64,000 nucleotides of DNA, taken from JBBROS01 sp038229135. GTDB taxonomy: Bacteria > Pseudomonadota > Alphaproteobacteria > Acetobacterales > Acetobacteraceae. The stretch's first letter is position 1. Every line of letters starts with the position of its first letter. This document shows, piece after piece, positions 8,549 to 17,689 of the stretch. The stretch spans positions 1 through 64,000 of the forward strand of contig JBBROS010000013.1 in assembly GCA_038229135.1 (NCBI GenBank). Direction: 5' to 3'. A program made the position numbers and the translations under genes. A model generated the notes under the pieces. The model searched no databases and was not told the DNA's origin. It saw only the letters and a program-made list of their open reading frames with translations.

Positions 8549-9274
8549 ATGCGCTACGCAGTCCTTCTAGCCCTGCTTTCGACCCTGGCGTTCTTACCCT
8601 CGCCGGGCCATGCCGCGCCATACGGGCCAAACCTGATCAAGAACGGCGGTTTCGAAAGCGTCGGCTTCGCGACGCCCACGCAGATGAACACGACCAACGT
8701 CCCGTTCTGGTCCACCAACGGATACAACTTCGTGTTCTTCCCCGGCACGGCCGACAGCCCGGGCTCCTACACGCCGCAGTTCAACGGCAACATCACGTTC
8801 TGGGGCCCTAAGAGCGGCTCGGCGAACGGCCTTACGGCCACGAGCCCGGCAGGCGGCAACTTCGTGGGCGCGGATGGCGCGTTCCAGACGGAAGCCATCG
8901 TGCAATCCGTGGCGGGGCTCACGATCGGCACCGACTACCTGCTCAGCTTCTACTGGGGTGCTGCGCAACAGGCCGGGTTCGACGGTGCCACGACGGAGAA
9001 CTGGACCGTCTCGTTCGGCGACCAGACACTCTCGACACCCTGGGTGAACAATGCGTCGCACGGCTTCGTGCCCTGGGTGCAGCAGTCGATGGTGTTCCGC
9101 GCCAGATCGACCACGCAGACCCTGTCGTTCCTGGCCGGTGGCACGCCCGCTGGCCTGCCGCCCTTCTCCCTTCTCGACGGTGTGACGCTGTTTGCCGTGC
9201 CTGAGCCGATGGCTGTCGTGTTGTTGCTCGGCGCTGTCTCCACCGTGATCGGAGCCCGCCTTCGTCGGTCGTGA
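8549..9274 (+). CDS. PEP-CTERM sorting domain protein, DUF642-like (copy 1)
   Basis: The 241-residue product has a signal peptide (MRYAVLLALLSTLAFLPSPGHA), a beta-rich domain starting NLIKNGGFES (the look of DUF642-type galactose-binding-like proteins), and a C-terminal sorting signal: FAVPEP, a hydrophobic helix, then an Arg-rich end (RLRRS). PEP-CTERM proteins are processed at the inner membrane by exosortase and usually associate with exopolysaccharide. The ATG at 8549 follows AAGGA; the earlier in-frame start at 8510 would put 13 polar residues before the signal. The core repeats in the genes at 9388 and 11149. No exosortase gene is present in the window. Confidence 0.88.
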   Translation: MRYAVLLALLSTLAFLPSPGHAAPYGPNLIKNGGFESVGFATPTQMNTTNVPFWSTNGYNFVFFPGTADSPGSYTPQFNGNITFWGPKSGSANGLTATSPAGGNFVGADGAFQTEAIVQSVAGLTIGTDYLLSFYWGAAQQAGFDGATTENWTVSFGDQTLSTPWVNNASHGFVPWVQQSMVFRARSTTQTLSFLAGGTPAGLPPFSLLDGVTLFAVPEPMAVVLLLGAVSTVIGARLRRS

Positions 9275-9315
9275 ACGAAAGTTTACGAAATTCACTACGA
9301 AACCAAACAATCGGC

Positions 9316-9343
9316 TTGACCTCGTCAACGAGCGTTATATAAC
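9316..9343 (+). promoter_or_regulatory. Predicted sigma70-type promoter for the second PEP-CTERM gene
   Basis: TTGACC and TATAAC are separated by 16 bp in an AT-richer gap. The predicted start of transcription, near 9350, would leave a leader of about 38 nt before the GAGGAG ribosome site and the ATG at 9388. Confidence 0.62.
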
Positions 9344-9387
9344 CGCGACACACCGCCCTGTGAGGGCGCAACGGTCGAGGAGCCGAG

Positions 9388-10173
9388 ATGAGCAAGCTGA
9401 ATATCGCAGCGGCCGTTGCCGCTATCACGCTGGTCACAGGTGCGGCCGTCGCGGCCCCCTACGGCCCGGACAAAATCCTGAACGGCGGCTTCGAGACGAA
9501 CACGCTGGGCGGTACATCGGCCCAGATGACGACGACGAACGTTGCCAACTGGACCATCAACCCGACGCCTGGTTACACCTTCGTCTACTCGCCGTCGGCC
9601 ACCAACGTGTCGAAGACCCAGGCTGACAGCCCCGGCGGCCTCGGCCAGTATGGCGCCGTGAGCCTCTATGGTCCCGCAAACGGCAACAACAACGGGCTGA
9701 CCACCTGTTCCCCCGCGGCAGCATGCGGCGGCACGTTCATCGCGACGGACGGTGCCTTCCAGCTGGCCAAGGTCCAGCAGACCGTGAGCGGCCTGAGCAT
9801 CGGCACCGACTACCTGCTCACCTTCTATCAGGCGGCAGCGCAGCAGACCGGGTTCACCGGCGCGACGACAGACCAGTGGTCCGTCACGTTCGGCAACAGC
9901 CCGGCCACGCTGTCCTCGCTGATGTCCATCGGCACCGCGGGTTTCGCCGCCTGGAACCGGGTGACGATGACGTTCCGCGCCACCGGCACCTCGCAGCTGC
10001 TCTCGTTCAATGCGATCGGCACGCCTTCTTCGAGCCAGCCGCCCTTCGCGCTCCTCGACGGCGTGAGCCTCTTCGCCGTGCCCGAGCCCGCCACCTGGGC
10101 GCTCATGCTCGGCAGCGTCGTGGGCATCTCCGCCCTCGTCCGTCGCCGGGGCGGGTCGGCCAGCGCCGCCTAA
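9388..10173 (+). CDS. PEP-CTERM sorting domain protein, DUF642-like (copy 2)
   Basis: A 261-residue paralogue of the gene at 8549: signal peptide (MSKLNIAAAVAAITLVTGAAVA), KILNGGFETN at the start of the mature domain, the shared block LSIGTDYLLTFYQAAAQQ, and the sorting signal FAVPEPATWALMLG ending in VRRR. It has an extra Cys-containing loop (TTCSPAAACGG) absent from the other copies. A strong GAGGAG ribosome site precedes the ATG, and it has its own predicted promoter and terminator, so it is probably transcribed alone. It is likely an exported protein handled by an exosortase encoded elsewhere; the ligand is unknown. Confidence 0.9.
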   Translation: MSKLNIAAAVAAITLVTGAAVAAPYGPDKILNGGFETNTLGGTSAQMTTTNVANWTINPTPGYTFVYSPSATNVSKTQADSPGGLGQYGAVSLYGPANGNNNGLTTCSPAAACGGTFIATDGAFQLAKVQQTVSGLSIGTDYLLTFYQAAAQQTGFTGATTDQWSVTFGNSPATLSSLMSIGTAGFAAWNRVTMTFRATGTSQLLSFNAIGTPSSSQPPFALLDGVSLFAVPEPATWALMLGSVVGISALVRRRGGSASAA

Positions 10174-10202
10174 CGTTTCCCTCCACGGTTCCGCGTTCGC
10201 GA

Positions 10203-10235
10203 AGCACCCCCGTCCTGCTAGGACGGGGGTGTTCC
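10203..10235 (+). terminator. Hairpin terminator after the second PEP-CTERM gene
   Basis: An 11-bp perfect stem (CACCCCCGTCC with GGACGGGGGTG) and a 5-nt loop are followed by TTCCTCTT. The T-tract is short and interrupted, so termination may be partial. Confidence 0.7.
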
Positions 10236-10248
10236 TCTTGAGGCCGCC

Positions 10249-11058
10249 ATGCCAGCCATGTTCGACAACCTGGTGCCCGAGATGCTCCGGCTCAGCCTAT
10301 GGCTCGCCGGGCTCGCCCTCGTGTTCATCCCGCTCGAGCGCGCCTTCGCCGTGCGAGAAGCCGGCATCTGGCGCAAGGGCGTCGGCACGGACATATCCCT
10401 CTATTTCGTCAACGGGATCATCCCGGCAATCCTGCTGAGCCTGCCGCTCTCGGTTGCCGCCTCCGCAGGCCACGCGCTGGTGCCCTCCGGCGTGCTCCAG
10501 GCCATCGGCGAGCAGCCGCTTTGGCTCCGCATGGCTGCAGGGCTCGTGATCGGGGAGCTGGGCTCCTACTGGGGCCATCGCTGGTCCCACGAGGTCCCGC
10601 CGCTGTGGCGCTTCCACGCGGTGCATCACGAGGCCGAGCATATGGACTGGCTCGTGAACACCCGCGCGCATCCCGTCGACATGGTCTTCACCAAGCTCTG
10701 CGGCCTCGTCCCCCTCTACATGCTCGGCCTCGGCAGCCCGCACGGCGCCGAGGACTCGATCGTGCCGGCCGTCGTCCTGCTGGTGGGCTCCGTCTGGGGC
10801 TACGTCATACATTCCAACCTGAAGGTGCGGTTCGGGCCCTTCGAACATCTCATCTCGTCGCCCGCCTTCCACCACTGGCATCACGTCCGCATCGGGCCGA
10901 TCAACTCAAACTATGCGTCCATGCTGCCCTGGCTCGACCGGCTGTTCGGCACGCTGAACCTTCCCCCGAACCAATGGCCCGGCTCGTATGGCGTTGCGGA
11001 TGCCACACCTGTTGCAACACGCACCAAACCGTCCCAGGCAATGGCTGACAAGATCTGA
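10249..11058 (+). CDS. Sterol desaturase / fatty acid hydroxylase family protein
   Basis: This 269-residue integral membrane protein carries the histidine clusters of the fatty acid hydroxylase superfamily: HRWSH, HAVHHEAEH and HHWHH, with RAHPVD between. These bind a di-iron centre that uses oxygen to hydroxylate or desaturate lipid chains in the membrane. Several hydrophobic segments flank the clusters. The ATG at 10249 follows a GAGG site; a second ATG three codons on is possible. It sits between two PEP-CTERM paralogues, possibly only by chance. The lipid substrate (sterol, fatty acid, carotenoid or hopanoid) cannot be told from sequence. Confidence 0.88.
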   Translation: MPAMFDNLVPEMLRLSLWLAGLALVFIPLERAFAVREAGIWRKGVGTDISLYFVNGIIPAILLSLPLSVAASAGHALVPSGVLQAIGEQPLWLRMAAGLVIGELGSYWGHRWSHEVPPLWRFHAVHHEAEHMDWLVNTRAHPVDMVFTKLCGLVPLYMLGLGSPHGAEDSIVPAVVLLVGSVWGYVIHSNLKVRFGPFEHLISSPAFHHWHHVRIGPINSNYASMLPWLDRLFGTLNLPPNQWPGSYGVADATPVATRTKPSQAMADKI

Positions 11059-11148
11059 CCAACAACGCTTTGACGATTGAATAACGGCAATCTACACCAG
11101 TCCTATCGCGCTGCCGGTATTGCCCGGCTCTGGATGAGGCTGTTGAAG

Positions 11149-11934
11149 ATGCAATTCCAACCCGCCTGGCTCGCCCCGACCGTTGCACTTGCCGCCGCCC
11201 TCGGCGCCGCTCCGGCCGTTGCAGGGCCTGCCGTGAACGTCGTCGTCAACGGGGATTTCGAAACGACTTCGATCACCGCGCCCACACAGGTGACCGCCAC
11301 GAACGTGGCCGGCTGGACCACCAACCCGGGCGGCAACAGCGTCGGCTACACGTTCCTCTACTTCGCCGGCACCGGAGACGGCACGCCGACCGTGGGCCTT
11401 ACCCCGGCCAACTACCCCGGCGCCACGAACAGCAGCGGTGGTGACTCGGTCAAGTTGTGGGGCCCGAAGAACGGCTCCAACAACGGTTTCACGACCGCGA
11501 GCCCGACAGGCGGCAACTTCATCGCCTCCGACCCTGCATACAACCAGGGCCCAATCTACCAAAGCATCGGCGGGCTCACGATCGGGACCGACTACCTGCT
11601 GACGTTCTACTGGGCGGCCGCACAGCAATACGGCTTCGATGGCGCAACCACCGAATCCTGGACGGTCACGTTCGGCACGCAGGCCTACACCACTCTCACG
11701 GTCAACAACGCCAACCATGGCTTCGTGCCCTGGATGAAGGAGACGGTCATGTTCCGCGCAAAGGCAAACACGCAGACCCTCTCGTTCATGGCGAATGGCG
11801 GCCCGAATGGCCTGCCACCGTTCGCACTGCTCGACGGGGTCAGCTTGTTCGCGGTGCCCGAGCCCGCCACCTGGGCCGTCCTGCTCGGCGCAGTGGTCGG
11901 CATCGGATCGGTGACCCGCCGCCGCCGGGCCTGA
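11149..11934 (+). CDS. PEP-CTERM sorting domain protein, DUF642-like (copy 3)
   Basis: The third paralogue, 261 residues from the ATG at 11149, which follows TGAGG at good spacing and begins directly at the signal peptide (MQFQPAWLAPTVALAAALG). A TTG at 11077 would add 24 polar residues and is less likely. The mature domain starts VNVVVNGDFETT and shares LTIGTDYLLTFYWAAAQQ and a WGPKNGSNNGF-type segment with the other copies. The C-terminal signal is FAVPEPATWAVLLG and ends VTRRRRA. It ends 13 bp from the convergent exporter gene. Confidence 0.88.
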   Translation: MQFQPAWLAPTVALAAALGAAPAVAGPAVNVVVNGDFETTSITAPTQVTATNVAGWTTNPGGNSVGYTFLYFAGTGDGTPTVGLTPANYPGATNSSGGDSVKLWGPKNGSNNGFTTASPTGGNFIASDPAYNQGPIYQSIGGLTIGTDYLLTFYWAAAQQYGFDGATTESWTVTFGTQAYTTLTVNNANHGFVPWMKETVMFRAKANTQTLSFMANGGPNGLPPFALLDGVSLFAVPEPATWAVLLGAVVGIGSVTRRRRA

Positions 11935-11947
11935 GCCGCCGACGACG

Positions 11948-13546
11948 TCAGTGCAGCGCCGGCTCGGGCGCGTCCGTGGACGAGCGTAACGGCAGGTCGT
12001 CCATCCACCACGCCATCAGCAGCGCCATCGCCGTCACGAGCCCGCACACGGCGAACGCCAGCGCGAACCCGCTCGAGAGAGCCGCCCGCGCCCCCTCCAC
12101 GGAGATCGTGCCCAACCCGGCGAGCGCGTCGCCCCCTTCTGCGCCGTGCCGCAACGCGCCCAGGTCCACCTCATGGTCCACCCCCGCCGCCGCCAGCCCG
12201 GCGTTGAACCGCACCGCCAGCAGTGCCCCCACCACCGTGCTGCCGAACGCCCCGCCCATGGAGCGCAGAAACAGCAGCGTCCCGGTCGCAGCCCCCACAT
12301 CCGCCCGCCCGGCGGCATTCTGTACCGCCATCAGGACCGTCGGCATCGTGAGCCCCGTGCCCAACCCGAGCACGAACGAGCACGGCAGCAGCAGCCAGAG
12401 CGACGCCCAACCCGACATCAAGGCCAAGCCAACGAAGCCGAACAGCGCAGCCACCGCCCCCGCCAGGATGATCGCCCGAACCCGCCCTACCCTCCGCGCC
12501 ATGGTTCCGGCCGCCATCGCACCCAAGACCGAGCTCCCCATGTATGGCACGACCAGCAGCCCCGAGCTCGAGGCGCTGAAGCCCAGCACGAGCTGGAGGT
12601 AGAGCGGCAGCAGGAATGTGGCCCCGAACAGCCCGAGCGACGCAAAGAACGAGATCCATACGCCGCACGCGATCGTCCGGCTCCGGAATAGCCGAGGCGG
12701 CACGATCGGGTCCGGCGTGCGCCCCTCATGCCACATCAGCACTGCCAGCAGCACGGCACCGGCCACCCCCAGCCCGATGATGGGCGCCGACCCCCACCCG
12801 TATTCCGACCCGCCCCAGCTCAGCAACAGCAACCAGGCCGTGACCCCCGCCACCAGCAGCGTCGCCCCCCACCAGTCGATGCGCGCCGGGCGCCGCTGGT
12901 GCGCGATCAGCTTCAGAGCCCGGTTGCACAGCACCATCGCCACCAGCCCGACCGGCAGGTTGATCCAGAATACCCATCGCCACGAGAACTGGTCCGTCAC
13001 CCACCCGCCCAGGATGGGCCCGGCGATGGACGACAGCCCCCACATCGAGGCCATGTAGCCCTGGTATCGCCCCCGCTCCCGCGGCGCTACCACGTCCGCC
13101 ACCGCCGCCTGCGACATGGCCATCAGCCCGGCCCCACCCAGCCCCTGCAGCGCCCGCGCCACGATCAGCTGCGGCAAGGTCTGTGCAAACCCACACGCCA
13201 TGCTCGCGGCAATGAACAGCCCGAGCGCCGGCAGCAGCATCGCACGCCGGCCATAGATGTCGGAGAGCTTGCCATAGATCGGCGTCGCCGCCGTGCTGGT
13301 CAGTAGATAGGCGGTGACGATCCATGAGAGGTGCCCGAACGCGTTCAGGTCGCCCGCGATGGCCGGTACGGCCGGGATCACGACCGTCTGATCCAGCGAG
13401 GCGAGGAAGATGCACAGCATGATCCCGGTGACGACCCTCAGGATCTGCCTGTGAGAGTAGTGCGGCGCAGCCTCGAAGGCCGGAGCCGGGGCCGGAGCGA
13501 GGGCCGGAGCAAGGGCCGGAGCGAGGGAGGATGGCGTGTCGGGCAT
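11948..13546 (-). CDS. MFS transporter, DHA2 (EmrB/QacA) family, multidrug-exporter type
   Basis: A 532-residue inner-membrane protein of the 14-helix DHA2 class. Motif D1-like LDQTVVIPAVPAIAGDL lies in the first helix region, motif A is GKLSDIYGRRAML, motif C-type GPILGGWVTD lies in helix 5, and the length is normal for the class. Such proteins expel drugs or metabolites using the proton gradient. The ATG at 13546 follows a GAGG site; an N-terminal Ala-Pro tract made by a 12-bp tandem repeat precedes the first helix. No membrane-fusion partner of EmrA type is next to it. The substrate is unknown. Confidence 0.9.
   Translation of the reverse strand: MPDTPSSLAPALAPALAPAPAPAFEAAPHYSHRQILRVVTGIMLCIFLASLDQTVVIPAVPAIAGDLNAFGHLSWIVTAYLLTSTAATPIYGKLSDIYGRRAMLLPALGLFIAASMACGFAQTLPQLIVARALQGLGGAGLMAMSQAAVADVVAPRERGRYQGYMASMWGLSSIAGPILGGWVTDQFSWRWVFWINLPVGLVAMVLCNRALKLIAHQRRPARIDWWGATLLVAGVTAWLLLLSWGGSEYGWGSAPIIGLGVAGAVLLAVLMWHEGRTPDPIVPPRLFRSRTIACGVWISFFASLGLFGATFLLPLYLQLVLGFSASSSGLLVVPYMGSSVLGAMAAGTMARRVGRVRAIILAGAVAALFGFVGLALMSGWASLWLLLPCSFVLGLGTGLTMPTVLMAVQNAAGRADVGAATGTLLFLRSMGGAFGSTVVGALLAVRFNAGLAAAGVDHEVDLGALRHGAEGGDALAGLGTISVEGARAALSSGFALAFAVCGLVTAMALLMAWWMDDLPLRSSTDAPEPALH
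13489..13524 (-). repeat. 12-bp tandem repeat (3 units) in the exporter N-terminus
   Basis: Three units of GGGCCGGAGCGA (the middle one ends CAA) encode alternating Ala/Pro/Leu residues (APALAPALAPAPAP) before the first transmembrane helix of the DHA2 transporter. A degenerate fourth copy adjoins on the low-coordinate side. Confidence 0.85.
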
Positions 13547-13631
13547 CCCCCGGCTTACCTCGCCGGGCCGTGTCGCGTCAGCAACAATGCCGTCATCCGG
13601 CCAAGGCGGCGCAACCGGCGCATTCGGCGCC

Positions 13632-14408
13632 TCAGCCCGCCGTGCCCGGTGCCGCCATCTTGCGGTGCAGCTCGGCCAGCACCGGCGCCGGGGTGATGTG
13701 CGCAATCGCGGCCTGCAGCTTGTTGTGCCAACCGGTCACGACGTCGCCCTCGCCCTTCATCATGGCCTCGAACCCCTTCTGGGCCACCATCGCCGCGTCG
13801 TCCTTCTTCGCCGTGCCCACGTTGGTGTCCATCATGTCGGCCCGCTCGAAGAACTCCGTCTCCGTCGCGCCCGGCATCAGGCAGGTCACGGTGATGCCCG
13901 TGTCCTTCAGCTCGGCGCGGATGGCGAAGCTGATGCTGTCCAGAAACGCCTTGGAGGCGTTGTAGACGGCCTGGTAGGTGCCCGGCATGAACCCGGCGAT
14001 CGACCCGGTGATCAGAACCCGGCCCGACCCGCGCTGCTTCATCGCCGGCAGCGCCTTGTGCAACAGGTAGGTCGTCCCGGTCACGTTGGTGTTGATCACC
14101 CGCAAGATGTCGGCCCAGTCCTGGTCGACGAAGCCGTGCCCGAGACCCCGCCCCGCATTGGCCAGCAAGGCCGCGATCGGCCGGCCCCCGGCCGCCGCCA
14201 GCATCGTATCGACGCCGTCCACGGTCGCCAGGTCCGCCTGCACGGCCTCGACCGTGGCGCCCTCGCCTCGCAGGCTGGTGGCAGCGGCCTCGATGCCCGG
14301 CTCGTCGGCCGCGATCAGCAGGTCGAAACCGGCCTTCGCGCAGCAACGCGCCAGTTCGTAGCCGATGCCGGTGCTGGCGCCTGTGACGATCGCGAGTTGT
14401 CCGGCCAT
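13632..14408 (-). CDS. SDR family NAD(P)-dependent oxidoreductase
   Basis: A 258-residue classical short-chain dehydrogenase: cofactor motif TGASTGIG near the N-terminus, LANAGRG after beta-4, catalytic Ser in ITGSIAG, and the YNASK pair (Tyr and Lys). The substrate-loop region is PGATETEFFERADMMDT. The length is normal for the class. It is cytoplasmic, and the substrate is unknown. It is transcribed leftward, 85 nt before the exporter gene and 58 nt after the glycan operon, so it may share either transcript. Confidence 0.92.
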   Translation of the reverse strand: MAGQLAIVTGASTGIGYELARCCAKAGFDLLIAADEPGIEAAATSLRGEGATVEAVQADLATVDGVDTMLAAAGGRPIAALLANAGRGLGHGFVDQDWADILRVINTNVTGTTYLLHKALPAMKQRGSGRVLITGSIAGFMPGTYQAVYNASKAFLDSISFAIRAELKDTGITVTCLMPGATETEFFERADMMDTNVGTAKKDDAAMVAQKGFEAMMKGEGDVVTGWHNKLQAAIAHITPAPVLAELHRKMAAPGTAG

Positions 14409-14466
14409 GATGCGTGCTCCTCGAAGGTGGTGCCCACACGAAAGCGCGCCGACCGGCGTCGTTGCC

Positions 14467-15543
14467 TCACGTTTGCTTCAGGCCCGACCGCAGGAGCCCA
14501 TCCACGATCACCGCCCGTTGCGCATAGGTATGCTCCCGCAGCACCCGCGTCCGGGCAGCCTGCCCGATAACCCGCGCCCGCTCCGGCGTCAGCGACTCGA
14601 GGTGCGCCGCCACATCCTGCCCGTCCCGCGCCACCAGCACCTCGGCGCCCGGCTCCAGGAACGACTCCACGCCCTCCCAGGCATCCGTGATGAGGCAGGC
14701 CCCCGCCCCCGCCGCCTCGAACACCCGGGTGGCCGGGGAGAAGCCGACGGCCGCCATGCTGTCCCGCGCGACGTTCAGCGTGGCCAGCGCCGAGCAGTTG
14801 AACGCGTTGTGGTCCGCCGTGCCCACGTGCCCGATGGCCCGCACGTTCTGCGGTATGGGCTTGTCGTGCCAGCCATTGCCGCCGAGCAGGAAGGCTCGTG
14901 CGGGGCAGCGCGCGGCGGCGTCGAGGAAGAACTGCTCAACCCGCCGTTCCCGGTCCGGCAGCCGGTTGGCCAGGAAGGCGAGGTCGGCCGCGAAGCGCGG
15001 ATCCGCAGGCACGGGGTGGTGGGTCGCCGGGTCGAGCGCGTTGTAGATGGGCTCGCACCGACGTGCCCCCAGCGCGAGGTAGGAAGCCACGACGGGCGGG
15101 CCGCCGCCATACGTGAACACAGCGTCGAGGTGCGGGAGGGCCGCGTGCATCGGGTCGGCCGGGTTCGCCCGCACCGTCTCCAAGGTGGCTGCCGCATCCA
15201 CGTCCCAGAAGATGCGGAGTGCGCCGGGCCGTGCATGCGCGAGAATGCCGGCCAGCAGCTCGTCGTCGAACACGCCCACGCCGCTCGCCTTCACCACCAC
15301 GTCCGCCGCGGACGCCCCGGCCAGGACGGAGGCGAGTCCCTCGGCCGTGGCCGGATAGACGACGGAGCGGGCATAGTCCGGCGGCGCGATGTCCGTGTGG
15401 CTCTGCCGGTCGAACGCGTCCGGCTCGTAGAAGACGATCTCGTGCCCCAGCGGCGCCAAAGCGGAGAGGATGCCGCGATAATAGGTCGCCGCCCCGTTCC
15501 AGTAGGACGACAGCAGGCTCGAGCCGTAGAAGGCGATCTTCAC
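14467..15543 (-). CDS. CgeB-like glycosyltransferase
   Basis: A 358-residue protein starting at GTG (15543), overlapping the upstream stop as GTGA. It begins MKIAFYGSSLLSSYWNGAAT; the C-terminal half has the pattern of CgeB/DUF3880-type glycosyltransferases, with FLANRLPDRERRVEQFF, a GGNGW segment and FSPATRVFEAAGAGACLITD, in which the Glu of RVFEA is typical of the GT-B donor site. It is the last gene of a six-gene overlapping glycan operon. The protein upstream of it is a paralogue with the same C-terminal pattern. The product is likely a surface or secreted oligosaccharide; the donor is unknown. Confidence 0.82.
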   Translation of the reverse strand: MKIAFYGSSLLSSYWNGAATYYRGILSALAPLGHEIVFYEPDAFDRQSHTDIAPPDYARSVVYPATAEGLASVLAGASAADVVVKASGVGVFDDELLAGILAHARPGALRIFWDVDAAATLETVRANPADPMHAALPHLDAVFTYGGGPPVVASYLALGARRCEPIYNALDPATHHPVPADPRFAADLAFLANRLPDRERRVEQFFLDAAARCPARAFLLGGNGWHDKPIPQNVRAIGHVGTADHNAFNCSALATLNVARDSMAAVGFSPATRVFEAAGAGACLITDAWEGVESFLEPGAEVLVARDGQDVAAHLESLTPERARVIGQAARTRVLREHTYAQRAVIVDGLLRSGLKQT

Positions 15544-16622
15544 GCGATACCCCCGATGATGCTCAGCAACTCGACCGCGCGATGGCCGCAGCTGTGCCGC
15601 GCCCGGATGGTGGCCAGCCCGTGAGCCGCCAGCGCCGCCCGCAGCCCGGCGTCGTGGACGAGGTCCCGCAGTGCCCGCTCCATCGCTGCCCCGTCCTTCG
15701 CGACCAGGTAGTCGACGCCGGGCGTGAACAGGCCCTCAGCATCGTCCCATGGGGCCGAGGCGAGCGGGATGCCGCAGGCCAGCGCCTCGAACACTCGGAT
15801 GGTCGGGATGCCCGGCAGCGCCTGCGCGTAGTATCGGCGCGGCACGTGCACCGTCAGCAGATGCCGCCCGAACACCTCCGGTGCGCGATGGTTCGGCAGC
15901 CAGCCGCGATATCGCGCGCCGTGCCGGGCGAGCATGGCCCTCGCCTGCTCCGGGTAGCGAACGCCATGCACATCGAGCGGCAGGCCCACGCGCTGCAGCG
16001 GCCCGAACAGGAACGCCTCGAGCTCCGCGGTGCGCTCCCCATCGCCCCAGTTCCCGATCCACACCGCCCCGGACCGCGGGTCGAGCCGGGCTGGAGGGTG
16101 GAACAGCGCCGTGTCCGCTGCCTCGTGCCAAACATGCACCCGGTCGCCCCAGCCCCAGCCGCGATAAACCGCTGCCAGCGCCTCCCCAAAGGCCAGCACG
16201 CCGTCGTACTCCGAAAGGTCGTAGCGCCGCATCGCCTCGGGCTCGCTGACCGCGCGGTGATGCGTGTCGTGGAACAACAGGCGGAACCGGCCGGTGCGCC
16301 GCAGCGCGCCGAGGGCCGACACCAGCGCGGGCTCATTCCACTCGTGCACGATTACGACGTCGGCACCAACGAGGAGGGGCGCGAGGTCCGCGGCCGGGTC
16401 GAACACCGTGGTGCGGAGCGTGGGGTAGAAGCCGCGCCAGCACTCCAGCAGCGCCTCCCCGCCATCCCGGACCAGGTTCTGAACACTCCAGGCCCCTTCG
16501 GGCTCGAAGGCCTGCACGTCGTGCCCGCGCGCGCCCAGCTCCCGCAACACGCCACGCAGGAAATGCGCGTTGCCATGGTTCCAGCAGCTCTGCAGCGAAT
16601 GCGTGAAGTAGACGATCCGCAT
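15540..16622 (-). CDS. CgeB-like glycosyltransferase (paralogue)
   Basis: The 360-residue product starts MRIVYFTHSLQSCWNHGNAHF at an ATG that overlaps the preceding stop as TGATG, which fixes the start. The donor-binding half shows VWIGNWGDGERTAELEAFL, PRRYYAQALPGIPTIRVFEALACGIPLASAPW and a C-terminal region with conserved Arg and His. It matches its downstream neighbour in layout, so both probably add sugars to the same glycan. It is part of the operon running from 21127 down to 14467. Family call firm, substrate unknown. Confidence 0.82.
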   Translation of the reverse strand: MRIVYFTHSLQSCWNHGNAHFLRGVLRELGARGHDVQAFEPEGAWSVQNLVRDGGEALLECWRGFYPTLRTTVFDPAADLAPLLVGADVVIVHEWNEPALVSALGALRRTGRFRLLFHDTHHRAVSEPEAMRRYDLSEYDGVLAFGEALAAVYRGWGWGDRVHVWHEAADTALFHPPARLDPRSGAVWIGNWGDGERTAELEAFLFGPLQRVGLPLDVHGVRYPEQARAMLARHGARYRGWLPNHRAPEVFGRHLLTVHVPRRYYAQALPGIPTIRVFEALACGIPLASAPWDDAEGLFTPGVDYLVAKDGAAMERALRDLVHDAGLRAALAAHGLATIRARHSCGHRAVELLSIIGGIA

Positions 16623-17689
16623 CAGGCAGCCACGAGCAGGGCGCGGTGCACGGCCAGCGTGCCGTCGACCATGGCGTCCAGCGTGTAATGCGTGGCCCGC
16701 TCGGCAGCGCCTCCGTCCCCCTGCGCGTCGAGCGCCGCACGCAATGCCGTGCTCGGGTCCTCCCCGCGGGGCACGAAGGTCGCGACGCCATCCCAAAGCT
16801 CGCGGAATGTCGGGATGTCGCTCAGCACGAGCCGCATCCCGGCCTGCGCGGCCTCGAGCACCGCCAGGCCGAACGGCTCATACCGGGCCAGGGAGGCGAA
16901 CACCGTCGCCGCCCCGAAGGCACGCTGCATCCCGGTTGCGTCGAGCATGCCGAGCGTTTCGATGTCGTGCAGGGTCACCCGCGCTCCGTTCGGCCCTTCG
17001 AGCGGCCCCGCAGCACGCACCGGCGCACCGAGCCCGTCCGCCGCATGGTCCAGCATGGCGATGCCCTTGCCTTCGTCCCACAGCCGCCCGGCCGTCAACA
17101 CGGCCCGCTCGCGGGAGCCATCCAGGCGCGCCCGTGGCGATACACCATTATGCACCACCGCGATCGGCACGGTCCCATACAGCGCGCGCATGGCCCGGGC
17201 CTGCGCCGAGCTCGGCGCAATCACCGCCGACGCCCTGTGCAGCCCGGCCTTCGTCGCCGCTGCGCGCCACGCCAGGTCCTCCGGAAGCTCCCCGCCCCGC
17301 ACCGCCGCCCACCAGGTGCCCACGCAACTATGCCCGACGGCCACCACGGGCACGGGCCACCGCGCCTCGCCCATCAGCGCTGGCGCATGGAGGTGCACGG
17401 CGGCCGCCCCGGTCAGTCCGGCCAAGGCCGCGAGCCGCCCCGAGGCATGGGCCAGCGCCGCCTCGTCCGCCGCTGTCCAGTCGAGCGGCAGCCCGGTCTG
17501 CACCACCCGTGCGCCCTCCACGGCCTCGATCTCGGCCACCTGCTGCCCCGTCGCCTTCGGCCCGAGCACCGCGACGACGCTGCCTACGCCCCTCTCGCGA
17601 AGGCCCCGCGCCAAATCCGCCGTGTAGCGCCACACGCCCCCCACCGCATCGGTCGTCAGCAGCAGGTCGCCGCCTAATCCGCCCGGCAT
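16622..17689 (-). CDS. Glycosyltransferase family 4 protein
   Basis: A 355-residue GT-B protein. The N-terminal acceptor part has LLLTTDAVGGVWRYTADLARGL; the donor half has VHNGVSP, VLTAGRLWDEGKGI and the motif SLARYEPFGLAVLEAAQAGM with the two Glu of the EX7E pattern. The ATG at 17689 lies 16 nt inside the end of the radical SAM gene. Such enzymes use nucleotide sugars at the inner face of the membrane. It lies in the middle of the glycan operon, before the two CgeB-like enzymes. Confidence 0.85.
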   Translation of the reverse strand: MPGGLGGDLLLTTDAVGGVWRYTADLARGLRERGVGSVVAVLGPKATGQQVAEIEAVEGARVVQTGLPLDWTAADEAALAHASGRLAALAGLTGAAAVHLHAPALMGEARWPVPVVAVGHSCVGTWWAAVRGGELPEDLAWRAAATKAGLHRASAVIAPSSAQARAMRALYGTVPIAVVHNGVSPRARLDGSRERAVLTAGRLWDEGKGIAMLDHAADGLGAPVRAAGPLEGPNGARVTLHDIETLGMLDATGMQRAFGAATVFASLARYEPFGLAVLEAAQAGMRLVLSDIPTFRELWDGVATFVPRGEDPSTALRAALDAQGDGGAAERATHYTLDAMVDGTLAVHRALLVAA

